Positions 1 to 6,863 of a DNA stretch of 64,000 bases are shown here, piece by piece. The stretch spans positions 97,330 to 161,329 of the forward strand of contig NZ_KB906683.1 of assembly GCF_000381545.1 (NCBI RefSeq). The letters are read 5' to 3'. The notes under the pieces were generated by a model, which made no database searches, was not told the DNA's origin, and was given only the letters and a program-made list of their open reading frames with translations. Every line of letters starts with the position of its first letter. Positions within the stretch are counted from its first letter, which is position 1. This stretch comes from Rhodonellum psychrophilum GCM71 = DSM 17998. GTDB taxonomy: Bacteria; Bacteroidota; Bacteroidia; Cytophagales; Cyclobacteriaceae. A program made the position numbers and the translations under genes.

Positions 1-733
1 TGAGGAATGTCCCGAATTTCCAAAGCTTGCTCGACATCGAATGCAAATGCCTGAGCGAGGGCTTGGTGAATTGGGTGACGTCTTCTGCCTTGAATTCCAC
101 AAATCCACATTCCTGGGCATGGCTTTGATGTTCCTGAATGGTGTCGATGTCGTGGATCGACCAGCCATTGAGCCATGCATGCAGCAGTTTCTCTCCCTCA
201 GGGGCCAATGGTCTTTCGGTCCTGAAATAATCCGCGCAAACCAATCGACCACCGGGCTTCAACAAGCGAAACGCCTCTTTGTAGAAATTCACCTTTTCGC
301 TTGCATGGCACATGCTTTCGCAAGCCCAAATCACGGAAAACGATTCATCTTCAAAATCGGTGAGGGTATAGTCTTGTTCGGAAAACGTCACCCGGTGAGC
401 GACTCCGTTTTTCAAGGCGTTCTTCTTTGCCTTTTTTACCTGATGGGGTACCAGCGTGATCCCAGAAACCTGGACATCATAGTTTTCGGCCAACCAAACC
501 GAACTTCCACCTTGACCGCAACCTGCATCCAGAATGATGTCTCCATCCCGGACTCCTCCTTTCTGCGCCAAGACTTTGTTTAGGTTTAGGAGGGCTTCAT
601 CGTGCGTTTTTACTTCTTGGTCATAATAACCGAAATGGACGGATCTGTTTTTTTTCCCAAACCATAAAATCCTGTAATCCAACTGGGTAGCATCGTAATA
701 ATTTACAATTGATTTTCTGTATTCCCTATCCAT
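1..733 (-). CDS. SAM-dependent methyltransferase, C-terminus cut by window edge
   Basis: Reading the minus strand from the ATG at 731-733 gives an open frame of 244 codons that runs off the left edge. It begins MDREYRKSIVNYYDAT. Motif I of class I methyltransferases is clear (LDAGCGQGGSS, about residues 68-78), followed by a motif IV-like segment (FSVIWACESMCH) and the post-motif LLKPGGRLV. The overall pattern is that of the UbiE/Erg6/tocopherol-methyltransferase-like small-molecule enzymes, which are usually about 280 residues, so roughly 30-40 residues are missing. The substrate cannot be told from sequence. It starts 11 bp after the stop of the MpaB-like oxygenase gene on the same strand, so the two are probably co-transcribed and may act on the same lipid or isoprenoid-type substrate; that link is inference. 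Confidence 0.88.
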   Translation of the reverse strand, partial: MDREYRKSIVNYYDATQLDYRILWFGKKNRSVHFGYYDQEVKTHDEALLNLNKVLAQKGGVRDGDIILDAGCGQGGSSVWLAENYDVQVSGITLVPHQVKKAKKNALKNGVAHRVTFSEQDYTLTDFEDESFSVIWACESMCHASEKVNFYKEAFRLLKPGGRLVCADYFRTERPLAPEGEKLLHAWLNGWSIHDIDTIQEHQSHAQECGFVEFKAEDVTQFTKPSLRHLHSMSSKLWKFGTFL

Positions 734-744
734 TTATCTTATTT

Positions 745-2142
745 TCAAGTTAAAGACCAAATTTCCTTCAGGTTTTCCGGAATCCTGAACCCGGATTGCT
801 TTCCTTTTCTAAAATGAAGCGACAATATCCCCACCATAATACCCCCGAATTTTTTCATGGATTCCAAAATCATATCCTCTTCGAGTTTTTCCACTGGTTT
901 TCCTGTGGTCTTATGATGAAGAATAGTGTGCAAAAAATCAATGTGGTGATCGATCAGGTGTTTTTTGTCGGGTGAACTTCCAAACAATCCCTTGATCCAA
1001 AGGATGAGTTTTTGGATAAATCCCAATTTTGGTTTTGCATCGGGTTTGTCTTTTAGGATGCCATCCCTTTTTTCTTTGATGGTAGAATAATACGCCCCTA
1101 AGTGCTTGTGAAAATGTCCCCTCAAAACTTCCTCATGCTGCGCTCTTTCCTCATGTGTTTCGGGTTTTGCGAAAATCTCCGGATAATCCCTACGGTAGGT
1201 CGGTCCTAACATCCTTTCAAAACAATCCGAGAATTGTTCGTCAGCCAAAAGTTTTCTCATCATGAGTAGGATCAGCGGGGTAGGAAAATGAAAATGATGC
1301 AGGGTCTTGACCAAGGCTTCGGTTAGGAGAATCCCCGCCACGGTTTCATCCTTGAACAAATGGCCGTACACTTTGTGCTGCAAGTCCCATGCATCCGCTA
1401 CATTTTCGGTGATTAGATCCTCCTGAACACCCATTATTTTACCGATGGTTTTCCAGGTGTGGAACCAGGCCTCCTGTTCTTCCTGGGTCAACTCCTCCCC
1501 CATCATGGCCATTCCCTTAAAAAATTCAAGAGAAAAAACCTGGTTGGTGGCAATGAGATCTTCCTGGCTGATCGGATTGCCCCAGACAGGATTCCATTTC
1601 TCTCCATCTCTGCTATTCAGGAGGGCATGCCGCATGGCCGCATGCATGATCCTGATTTTCAGCGCGGTCAAAATCCCCCGCTTGTGGGGTTTCCACCAAT
1701 CCTTGTCCATCACGTCAAAAACGAATTGGGCGGTTTCAAAAATCCGGCGTTCTGGATGCTCCGTGAGCAATTTTGTCATCTTGAGAACATTGGCGGGTTT
1801 TTCGGCCATGTAGGTATAGGGCAAGGCCCTGAAAAACAGAATGAAGATGAAATTCATCCCGTGTTTTTTCCAGATATGATGCGTCTGTTCAAACATCTTG
1901 ATGTCATGAGGGGTAAAAGCAAGCGTTAACTCGCTCTTGACAAGATCCTGCATGGGCTGGGGATACGCACTGGAAATGGCACTGTCATTTTCTGCCATTT
2001 GGATCAATATTTCCCGCAAATGATTCATCGAATGGGATTCAAAAACCGCCTGTACCGCATCGTCTGCAGGTTGGTCCATCACCTTCCGCAAGGATTCCAA
2101 ATCAATTCCATTCCATTCAAATTCCGTAGAGTTGTTTTCCAT
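745..2142 (-). CDS. MpaB-family (DUF2236) haem oxygenase-like protein
   Basis: A 465-residue protein that I recognise as the MpaB/latex-clearing-protein-like family (oxygenase MpaB family, formerly DUF2236). Supporting segments are RALPYTYMAEKPANVL (about 105-120), then ERRIFETAQFVFDVM, then the characteristic KIRIMHAAMRHAL (about 162-174) and NPISQEDLIATNQVFSLEFF. Family members use a b-type haem and cleave or oxidise hydrophobic substrates such as polyisoprene or prenylated compounds. There is no signal peptide or clear membrane span; the C-terminus has basic and aromatic stretches (LGFIQKLILWIKGLFGSS) that could be a membrane-associating helix. The gene is followed 11 bp later by a methyltransferase, which suggests a two-gene operon. 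The actual substrate is unknown. Confidence 0.8.
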   Translation of the reverse strand: MENNSTEFEWNGIDLESLRKVMDQPADDAVQAVFESHSMNHLREILIQMAENDSAISSAYPQPMQDLVKSELTLAFTPHDIKMFEQTHHIWKKHGMNFIFILFFRALPYTYMAEKPANVLKMTKLLTEHPERRIFETAQFVFDVMDKDWWKPHKRGILTALKIRIMHAAMRHALLNSRDGEKWNPVWGNPISQEDLIATNQVFSLEFFKGMAMMGEELTQEEQEAWFHTWKTIGKIMGVQEDLITENVADAWDLQHKVYGHLFKDETVAGILLTEALVKTLHHFHFPTPLILLMMRKLLADEQFSDCFERMLGPTYRRDYPEIFAKPETHEERAQHEEVLRGHFHKHLGAYYSTIKEKRDGILKDKPDAKPKLGFIQKLILWIKGLFGSSPDKKHLIDHHIDFLHTILHHKTTGKPVEKLEEDMILESMKKFGGIMVGILSLHFRKGKQSGFRIPENLKEIWSLT

Positions 2143-2376
2143 TTCCTTTCCTATTTAAATATCAGATTCATTTAAGGCCATCAATGCATTCGAAGTATAT
2201 CCATGAGGTATTTAAACCCCATTCTTTTTCATTTTCAAGTACCATTTAACCCTGTTTAAAACCAACATTCCAAAATGAAAAGCCTATTTTCGAAATAGGC
2301 TTGGGTGATCGACAGTGGTCTCTTTCTCTTTGGAATTTTCAGGTAGGAATCGGTCCATTGTATCTCTCATGGGGAA

Positions 2377-2766
2377 TCAAGCATCTAGATTTGAACTTAT
2401 CACGGCATTCAATTCTGATTTCAGGCTATCAAAATCGATGGGTTTGGTAAAAAACTGTTTGGCTCCGGACTTGATCGCCCGGTTGTAATTATCGCTGTCG
2501 CCATAGGCCGAGATCATGCTCACCTTGATTTGGGGATACCGGGATTTGACGATATCCAAAAGTTCGAGCCCAGACATTCCTGGCATATTGATATCCGAAA
2601 AAATGTACATGACTTCCGGAGGTTTTTTGCTGTCCAGCATTTCCAATGCTTCCATTGCCGAAAAGGCGAATTCCAGCTCAATGGAACCACTGCGGATTTC
2701 CTTTCGGAGTTTTTGCCGAAATAACATTTCCACATCCCTTTCATCGTCAACGATTAAGAATTTCAT
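2377..2766 (-). CDS. Stand-alone response-regulator receiver protein
   Basis: A single CheY-like receiver domain with no output domain. The acidic pocket is D7/D8 (MKFLIVDDER), the phospho-acceptor is D58 in FSDINMPGMSG, and the conserved lysine is K108 in FFTKPIDF. I start it at the ATG at 2764-2766 because this puts the first beta strand right after the initiator, as is usual for single-domain receivers; an in-frame ATG at 2815-2817 would add 17 polar residues (MEHWTQPDQ...). No kinase gene is adjacent, so its partner must lie elsewhere (the window contains several candidate kinases). It probably relays phosphate to another protein rather than binding DNA. Confidence 0.88.
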   Translation of the reverse strand: MKFLIVDDERDVEMLFRQKLRKEIRSGSIELEFAFSAMEALEMLDSKKPPEVMYIFSDINMPGMSGLELLDIVKSRYPQIKVSMISAYGDSDNYNRAIKSGAKQFFTKPIDFDSLKSELNAVISSNLDA

Positions 2767-3040
2767 GCTGCTGTTTTTTGAATCAGTGTTTTGGTCCGGT
2801 TGCGTCCAATGTTCCATAAATCGATCTCAAAAATCCAGGATTAAGGAATTTGAGGAACTCAACCCAGCATCCAACTTCTATTTTTTGAGATGCTCAAAGG
2901 CTTCTTATTTCCCCCTTTTATTTGCGCTATCTTATAGGTAGCTGAACATTTGTGTACGACCTGCCAATTAGGTATTTAAGTTCACTTATTTAAGTATATA
3001 AAGCAATTTTTAGGGTAAAAATTATTGGCAAATCCCCATT

Positions 3041-3207
3041 AAACCCATTTTACACATTGCCAATCCCATTCCCGACGGAATTTCTTAATAAGCAGGCTTT
3101 GCATTCAGTCTTTGACTTCACCATATCGGTACGCTTCCTTTTACTTCAATATTCTGATTTTCTGGCCGATTCAAGCCTTATTACGATATGGATTGCCTAT
3201 TCCGGGT
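3041..3207 (+). repeat. Diverged copy E of a ~170 bp dispersed intergenic repeat
   Basis: The left end (AAACCCATTTTACACATT at 3041-3058) and right end (ATTGCCTATTCCGGGT at 3191-3206) match the ends of the clear copies at 22650-22818 and 38773-38942. Internal matches include TTTGACTTCACCATATCGGT and TTCTGATTTTCTGGCCG. The middle is strongly diverged. It lies between the receiver gene and the phosphorylase terminator. Confidence 0.55.
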
Positions 3208-3210
3208 AAA

Positions 3211-3241
3211 AATAAAAAAAGCCCGGACTGGCCGGGCTTTC
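3211..3241 (-). terminator. Rho-independent terminator of the phosphorylase gene
   Basis: GCCCGG (3221-3226) pairs with CCGGGC (3232-3237) and, on the minus strand, the hairpin is followed by a run of seven T. It lies just downstream of the stop of the phosphorylase-like gene. Confidence 0.85.
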
Positions 3242-3265
3242 TGGAAATTCGAGATTTTGTCTGAT

Positions 3266-4921
3266 TTATAGGTACATCAACTCGTAATATTCTTTTGCCA
3301 TCCGGTTGCTTTCAAAATCAAAACGCACGTCGCGCATGCCTTCTTGGACCATCGCTCTCCATTTTGACTTGTTTTCATAGTACGTTGGGATGATCTGGTT
3401 TTCAAGGATATCATACATGTGGTCCAAATCCTCCTGATCCTGATCTTGGATACCGAGATTTTTGTAGTCCACTTGTGGGATGATGAAACAATTCTCACCA
3501 TGTTTGGCAAACTCACAAATCCACCCATCGTAGGTACTGAAGTTGACTGAACCATTCATTGAAGCAGACATTCCGCTGGTACCGGAAGCCTCGCGGGGTA
3601 CTCGCGGATTGTTCAACCAGATGTCTGAGGCTTGCTTCAGTCGTTTGCTGAGCGTCAGTTCATAATCCACGCATACGGCGACATTTTTGTAGTTTTTACT
3701 CAAATGAACCAGGTGATTGAATACACCTACCGCACCGTAGTCCATTGGATAGGGTTTTCCAGCCCAAATGATCTGGATCGGCCGATCTGCATTCCGCATC
3801 AAGGCATCGAATCTTCTCATGTCCCGAGCAATCAGATCTGGTCTTTTGTAGGCCGCAAACCTCCTTGCCCAAACAATTGTCAATACGTCTGGATCAAATA
3901 GCTTTCCGGTTTGATCTGCCACAATCTCAAAAGCCCGCTTTTTCAGATAGCGCTTGCGATCGTCAAATCCGAGTGGGTCTGCTGCTTCCGCAAATTGGAA
4001 AAGCTGCTTGTCCGCCCAATAATTCCAGTTTTGCGCATTGGTGATCGATTGGATTTTGGGGATGTTGTGATAGTGTCCCCACATGATCCGGCTGACCTCT
4101 CCATGAAGCTTGCTCACGCCATTGGCTTTTCTTGCAAACCGCAAAGCAGCCAAACTGTGGTTGAATTGATCGCCTCCTATGCCGGTCAGCGATTGTACCT
4201 CATCTATGGAATGTCCATAGAAGTAGCTCATTTTATCACAAAGTGTGAAGTCATGCTTCTCATTCCCTGCTTCTTCAGGAGTGTGGGTAGTGAACACGAG
4301 CCGTTTCTGTACTTCTTCTTTGCTCCCAAATTTCTTCATCAGGTAGAAAACACTGCTCAATCCATGGGCTTCATTGAGGTGATAGACCTCTGGGTTAAAG
4401 TTCAACTCATCAATCAGTTTGGCACCTCCTATTCCTAGGATCATCATCTGGGCGATTTTGGCAGCGGTATCCGCATCATACAAGCGGTGCGTGATGGTCT
4501 GGCTGAGATAGTCATTTTCAGGAAGATCCGTACTCAAAAGGAAGAGTGGCGCACTATTGAAAGTCGTTGGAGGAAGATACCATGCTTTTACCCACACAGG
4601 CTGATTGTGCACAGGTACGGTAAACTTGATTCCGGTATCCACCAAAAAGCTGTACGTTTTTTCATACCACTCGGCTTTCAGGGTTTGGTCCTGATTACGG
4701 CCTTGATCATAATAGCCATACTTCCAAAGAATCCCGATGCCAATTAAGTTTTGCTTGAGTTCATAGGCACTTCGCAGATGGGAACCGGAAAGGAAGCCCA
4801 AGCCTCCACTGTAGATTTTGAGAGGTTGATGGATCGCAAATTCCATCGAGAAATATGCCACTGATTTTGAATATTCAGCCGCAGGTTCATAAGGAACTTT
4901 GTAGTTTCTAAAGTCGGTCAT
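3266..4921 (-). CDS. Alpha-glucan phosphorylase-family protein (GT35-like), PLP lysine absent
   Basis: About 551 residues, the length of the short alpha-glucan phosphorylase subfamily. Recognisable segments are VAYFSMEFAIHQPLKIYSGG near the N-terminus, VYHLNEAHGLSSVF, VWARRFAAYKRPDL, IQIIWAGKPYP and the C-terminal REASGTSGMSASMNG. Family enzymes phosphorolyse glycogen or maltodextrin to glucose-1-phosphate using PLP held by a lysine in the motif EASGTxxMK. Here the lysine position is Ser452, so covalent PLP attachment should be impossible at the usual site. I start at the ATG at 4919-4921 (MTDFRNYKVPYE), because the upstream in-frame ATG at 4975 adds 18 residues unlike the family. It is monocistronic with its own terminator. 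The family assignment is secure; enzymatic activity is in doubt. Confidence 0.85.
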   Translation of the reverse strand: MTDFRNYKVPYEPAAEYSKSVAYFSMEFAIHQPLKIYSGGLGFLSGSHLRSAYELKQNLIGIGILWKYGYYDQGRNQDQTLKAEWYEKTYSFLVDTGIKFTVPVHNQPVWVKAWYLPPTTFNSAPLFLLSTDLPENDYLSQTITHRLYDADTAAKIAQMMILGIGGAKLIDELNFNPEVYHLNEAHGLSSVFYLMKKFGSKEEVQKRLVFTTHTPEEAGNEKHDFTLCDKMSYFYGHSIDEVQSLTGIGGDQFNHSLAALRFARKANGVSKLHGEVSRIMWGHYHNIPKIQSITNAQNWNYWADKQLFQFAEAADPLGFDDRKRYLKKRAFEIVADQTGKLFDPDVLTIVWARRFAAYKRPDLIARDMRRFDALMRNADRPIQIIWAGKPYPMDYGAVGVFNHLVHLSKNYKNVAVCVDYELTLSKRLKQASDIWLNNPRVPREASGTSGMSASMNGSVNFSTYDGWICEFAKHGENCFIIPQVDYKNLGIQDQDQEDLDHMYDILENQIIPTYYENKSKWRAMVQEGMRDVRFDFESNRMAKEYYELMYL

Positions 4922-5446
4922 GGTTACAAGTTTTGAGAGCGAAAAGGTAGAACAAATGCTCAAAAAAGTCCCCATTATTTAATAAAAAGGATGATGATCC
5001 TTTAATTTTTTCCATCCCTATGAAAAAGTCCCAAAGGACAAGCCCTGGAAGCAGCCGGAGGCACGCTCACCAAAGCCAATAGTCGCTCAAATGAAATGAA
5101 TTAGGAGAAGAGGAGTGCCTCAAAATAAATTAAATCCAGAATATGCCATTGGACAAACTGGATTTTTCACCAAATAGATTAGTTTTATAGACCATGTTTC
5201 CCCTATCTTGTAGAAAGAATACCTCAATGGGGTGCTTTGTAGTGTGTTGAGGGAAGGAAAATGATGGAAGCAAAATGAAAAAAAGTTCAACGCATGGTCA
5301 AGCAAATTTCATTTTGCTCATGTATCACAAAAACAAAATAAAGAAAACTTTCCCTACGCTCACACGAATAAAAATATCTTATGAAAGATAAATATTTTTA
5401 ACAATAAGTTAATAGATTTGCGGAAAACACAATTTTTTTGGATAAA
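4922..5446. other. Intergenic region at the left border of the AT-rich island
   Basis: No convincing gene. Composition shifts to strongly AT-rich from about 5300 onward. A minus-strand 61-codon frame at 5120-5305 has no recognisable features and I do not call it. Near the right end an imperfect inverted repeat lies at 5370-5399 (see separate entry). Confidence 0.6.
5370..5399. promoter_or_regulatory. Inverted repeat upstream of the decayed controller gene
   Basis: AAAAATATCTT (5370-5380) and AAGATAAATATTTTT (5385-5399) form an imperfect palindrome around ATGA, with the inner arms ATCTT/AAGAT exact. It lies about 50-75 bp upstream of the XRE remnant, where controller proteins of restriction-modification operons usually bind. 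A role as operator is inference; AT-rich DNA gives such palindromes by chance. Confidence 0.35.
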
Positions 5447-5654
5447 GTGGAAATAAATAGAATTAAAGTCACACTCGCAAAAGCCAAAGGAAAAAAACAA
5501 ATGATTAGCCGAGAAACTAGAGAACCACGATTCTACTATATCAAACTAGTGTACTAATGCTAGAAAACCAACTTTAGAAAATCTACTAAATATTGCTAAT
5601 GCATTAGATATTGACATTATAGAATTATTATACTTAACAAAAGAAAGTACTTAA
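5447..5654 (+). pseudogene. XRE-family HTH regulator remnant, frameshift plus nonsense
   Basis: Two frames together spell a small Cro/CI-type regulator. From GTG at 5447 (TTG at 5438 is also in frame) the first frame gives VEINRIKVTLAKAKGKKQMI. After about 5506 the reading continues one base out of frame as AEKLENHDSTISN, then a TAG stop at 5547-5549, then CTNARKPTLENLLNIANALD and the tail IDIIELLYLTKEST, ending at TAA 5652-5654. Family members have tryptophan (TGG) where the TAG stands. So there is one net single-base shift and one nonsense change. The TAA abuts the ATG of the cytosine methyltransferase, the usual place of a controller gene. As it stands no full-length product can be made, so methyltransferase expression may have lost this control. 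Confidence 0.8.
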
Positions 5655-6863
5655 ATGAAAAAACCTAAAACATATATAGACATATTTTCAGGATGTGGAG
5701 GGCTTTCTCTTGGTTTACATAATGCAGGATGGAAAGGTGTTTTTGCAATTGAAAAAAGCGAAGATGCTTTTAAAACTCTTGAACATAATTTAATCAAAAA
5801 GAAAAAGCATTTTAATTGGCCTAATTGGTTAGAACAAAAACATCACGATATAAATGAAATCCTAGAGAATAATTCGAATGACCTAATTAAACTGAGAGGA
5901 AAAATCGATTTAGTAGCAGGTGGACCACCTTGTCAAGGATTTTCGATGGCTGGAAGAAGGATAGAAAATGATTCCAGAAATGATTTAATTAATTCCTACA
6001 TAAAATTTATTCACTATGTTAAACCAAAATTGATATTCTTTGAAAATGTTAAAGGTTTTACTCTTGGTTTCAAAAACAATGACAAAAAAGGTAAAGAATA
6101 CTCCACATATGTAGTTGAACAACTACAAAAACTGGGGTATTCCGTAAAAGGTGAATTAATAGATTTTTCTAAATTTGGAATTCCTCAAAAACGAACAAGA
6201 TTTATTTTAGTTGGAATTCAAAACGATTTTATTGCAGAAAATCCATTTATAAATGAAAAAAGCTTTTTTAATGGAATTCAAAACAACAAAGAAGCTTTTT
6301 TAATAAGCAAAAATCTTACCCTAAATCCTACTTTAGAAAATGCAATTTCTGACTTACTGCAATCTAATGGAGTAATTGAATCTGAAACACCTAAATTTAA
6401 AGAAGGAGTTTATGGCAAGCCCTTATCAAATTATCAAAAATTTGTCCGAAAATATAAAAGAAAAAATGGAAGAGTTGATAGTCATAGATTTGCAAAACAT
6501 ACAGATATTATAAAAGCTAGGTTTAAAATTGCATTGGATGAAAACTTAACAAGTTCTGCTTATAGAGAGAGATTTCAACTAAAAAAAAGCAGTACAAAAA
6601 TTCTCAATGCAAAAAAACCAACACCAACTATTACGACATTACCTGATGATTATATTCACTACTGTGAACCTAGAATTATGACTGTTCGCGAATATGCCAG
6701 AATACAATCATTTCCAGACACATATGAATTCAAAGGAAAATACACTACGGGAGGAAAAAGAAGAACACAGGAAGTACCCAGATATTCACAAATTGGAAAT
6801 GCAATACCTCCTTTATTTGGAGAACAAGCAGGTTTAGTTTTAAAACAACTAATTAATGGGTGA
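5655..6863 (+). CDS. C5-cytosine DNA methyltransferase
   Basis: A 402-residue Dcm-type enzyme with all key motifs: motif I (YIDIFSGCGGLSLGLHNAG, residues 7-25), motif IV with the catalytic cysteine C93 (GGPPCQGFS), motif VI (FFENVKG), motif VIII (FGIPQKRTRF, QxRxR from residue 178) and motif X (SQIGNAIPPLFG near the C-terminus). It transfers a methyl group from SAM to C5 of cytosine; the variable region before motif IX sets a recognition sequence I cannot predict. No restriction endonuclease or Vsr gene is visible beside it. It starts directly after the decayed XRE gene and overlaps the next gene by 8 bp, so the cluster is translationally coupled. Codon and base use are much more AT-rich than in flanking genes, which points to horizontal acquisition. 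Confidence 0.97.
   Translation: MKKPKTYIDIFSGCGGLSLGLHNAGWKGVFAIEKSEDAFKTLEHNLIKKKKHFNWPNWLEQKHHDINEILENNSNDLIKLRGKIDLVAGGPPCQGFSMAGRRIENDSRNDLINSYIKFIHYVKPKLIFFENVKGFTLGFKNNDKKGKEYSTYVVEQLQKLGYSVKGELIDFSKFGIPQKRTRFILVGIQNDFIAENPFINEKSFFNGIQNNKEAFLISKNLTLNPTLENAISDLLQSNGVIESETPKFKEGVYGKPLSNYQKFVRKYKRKNGRVDSHRFAKHTDIIKARFKIALDENLTSSAYRERFQLKKSSTKILNAKKPTPTITTLPDDYIHYCEPRIMTVREYARIQSFPDTYEFKGKYTTGGKRRTQEVPRYSQIGNAIPPLFGEQAGLVLKQLING

Noticed and set aside
1445..1929. Two long plus-strand frames opposite the MpaB-like gene
   Set aside because: The minus-strand frame has clear family motifs over its full length; the opposite frames have none.
5120..5305. Minus-strand 61-codon frame in the left island border
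   Set aside because: No recognisable features, poor codon character, no partner gene; likely chance.
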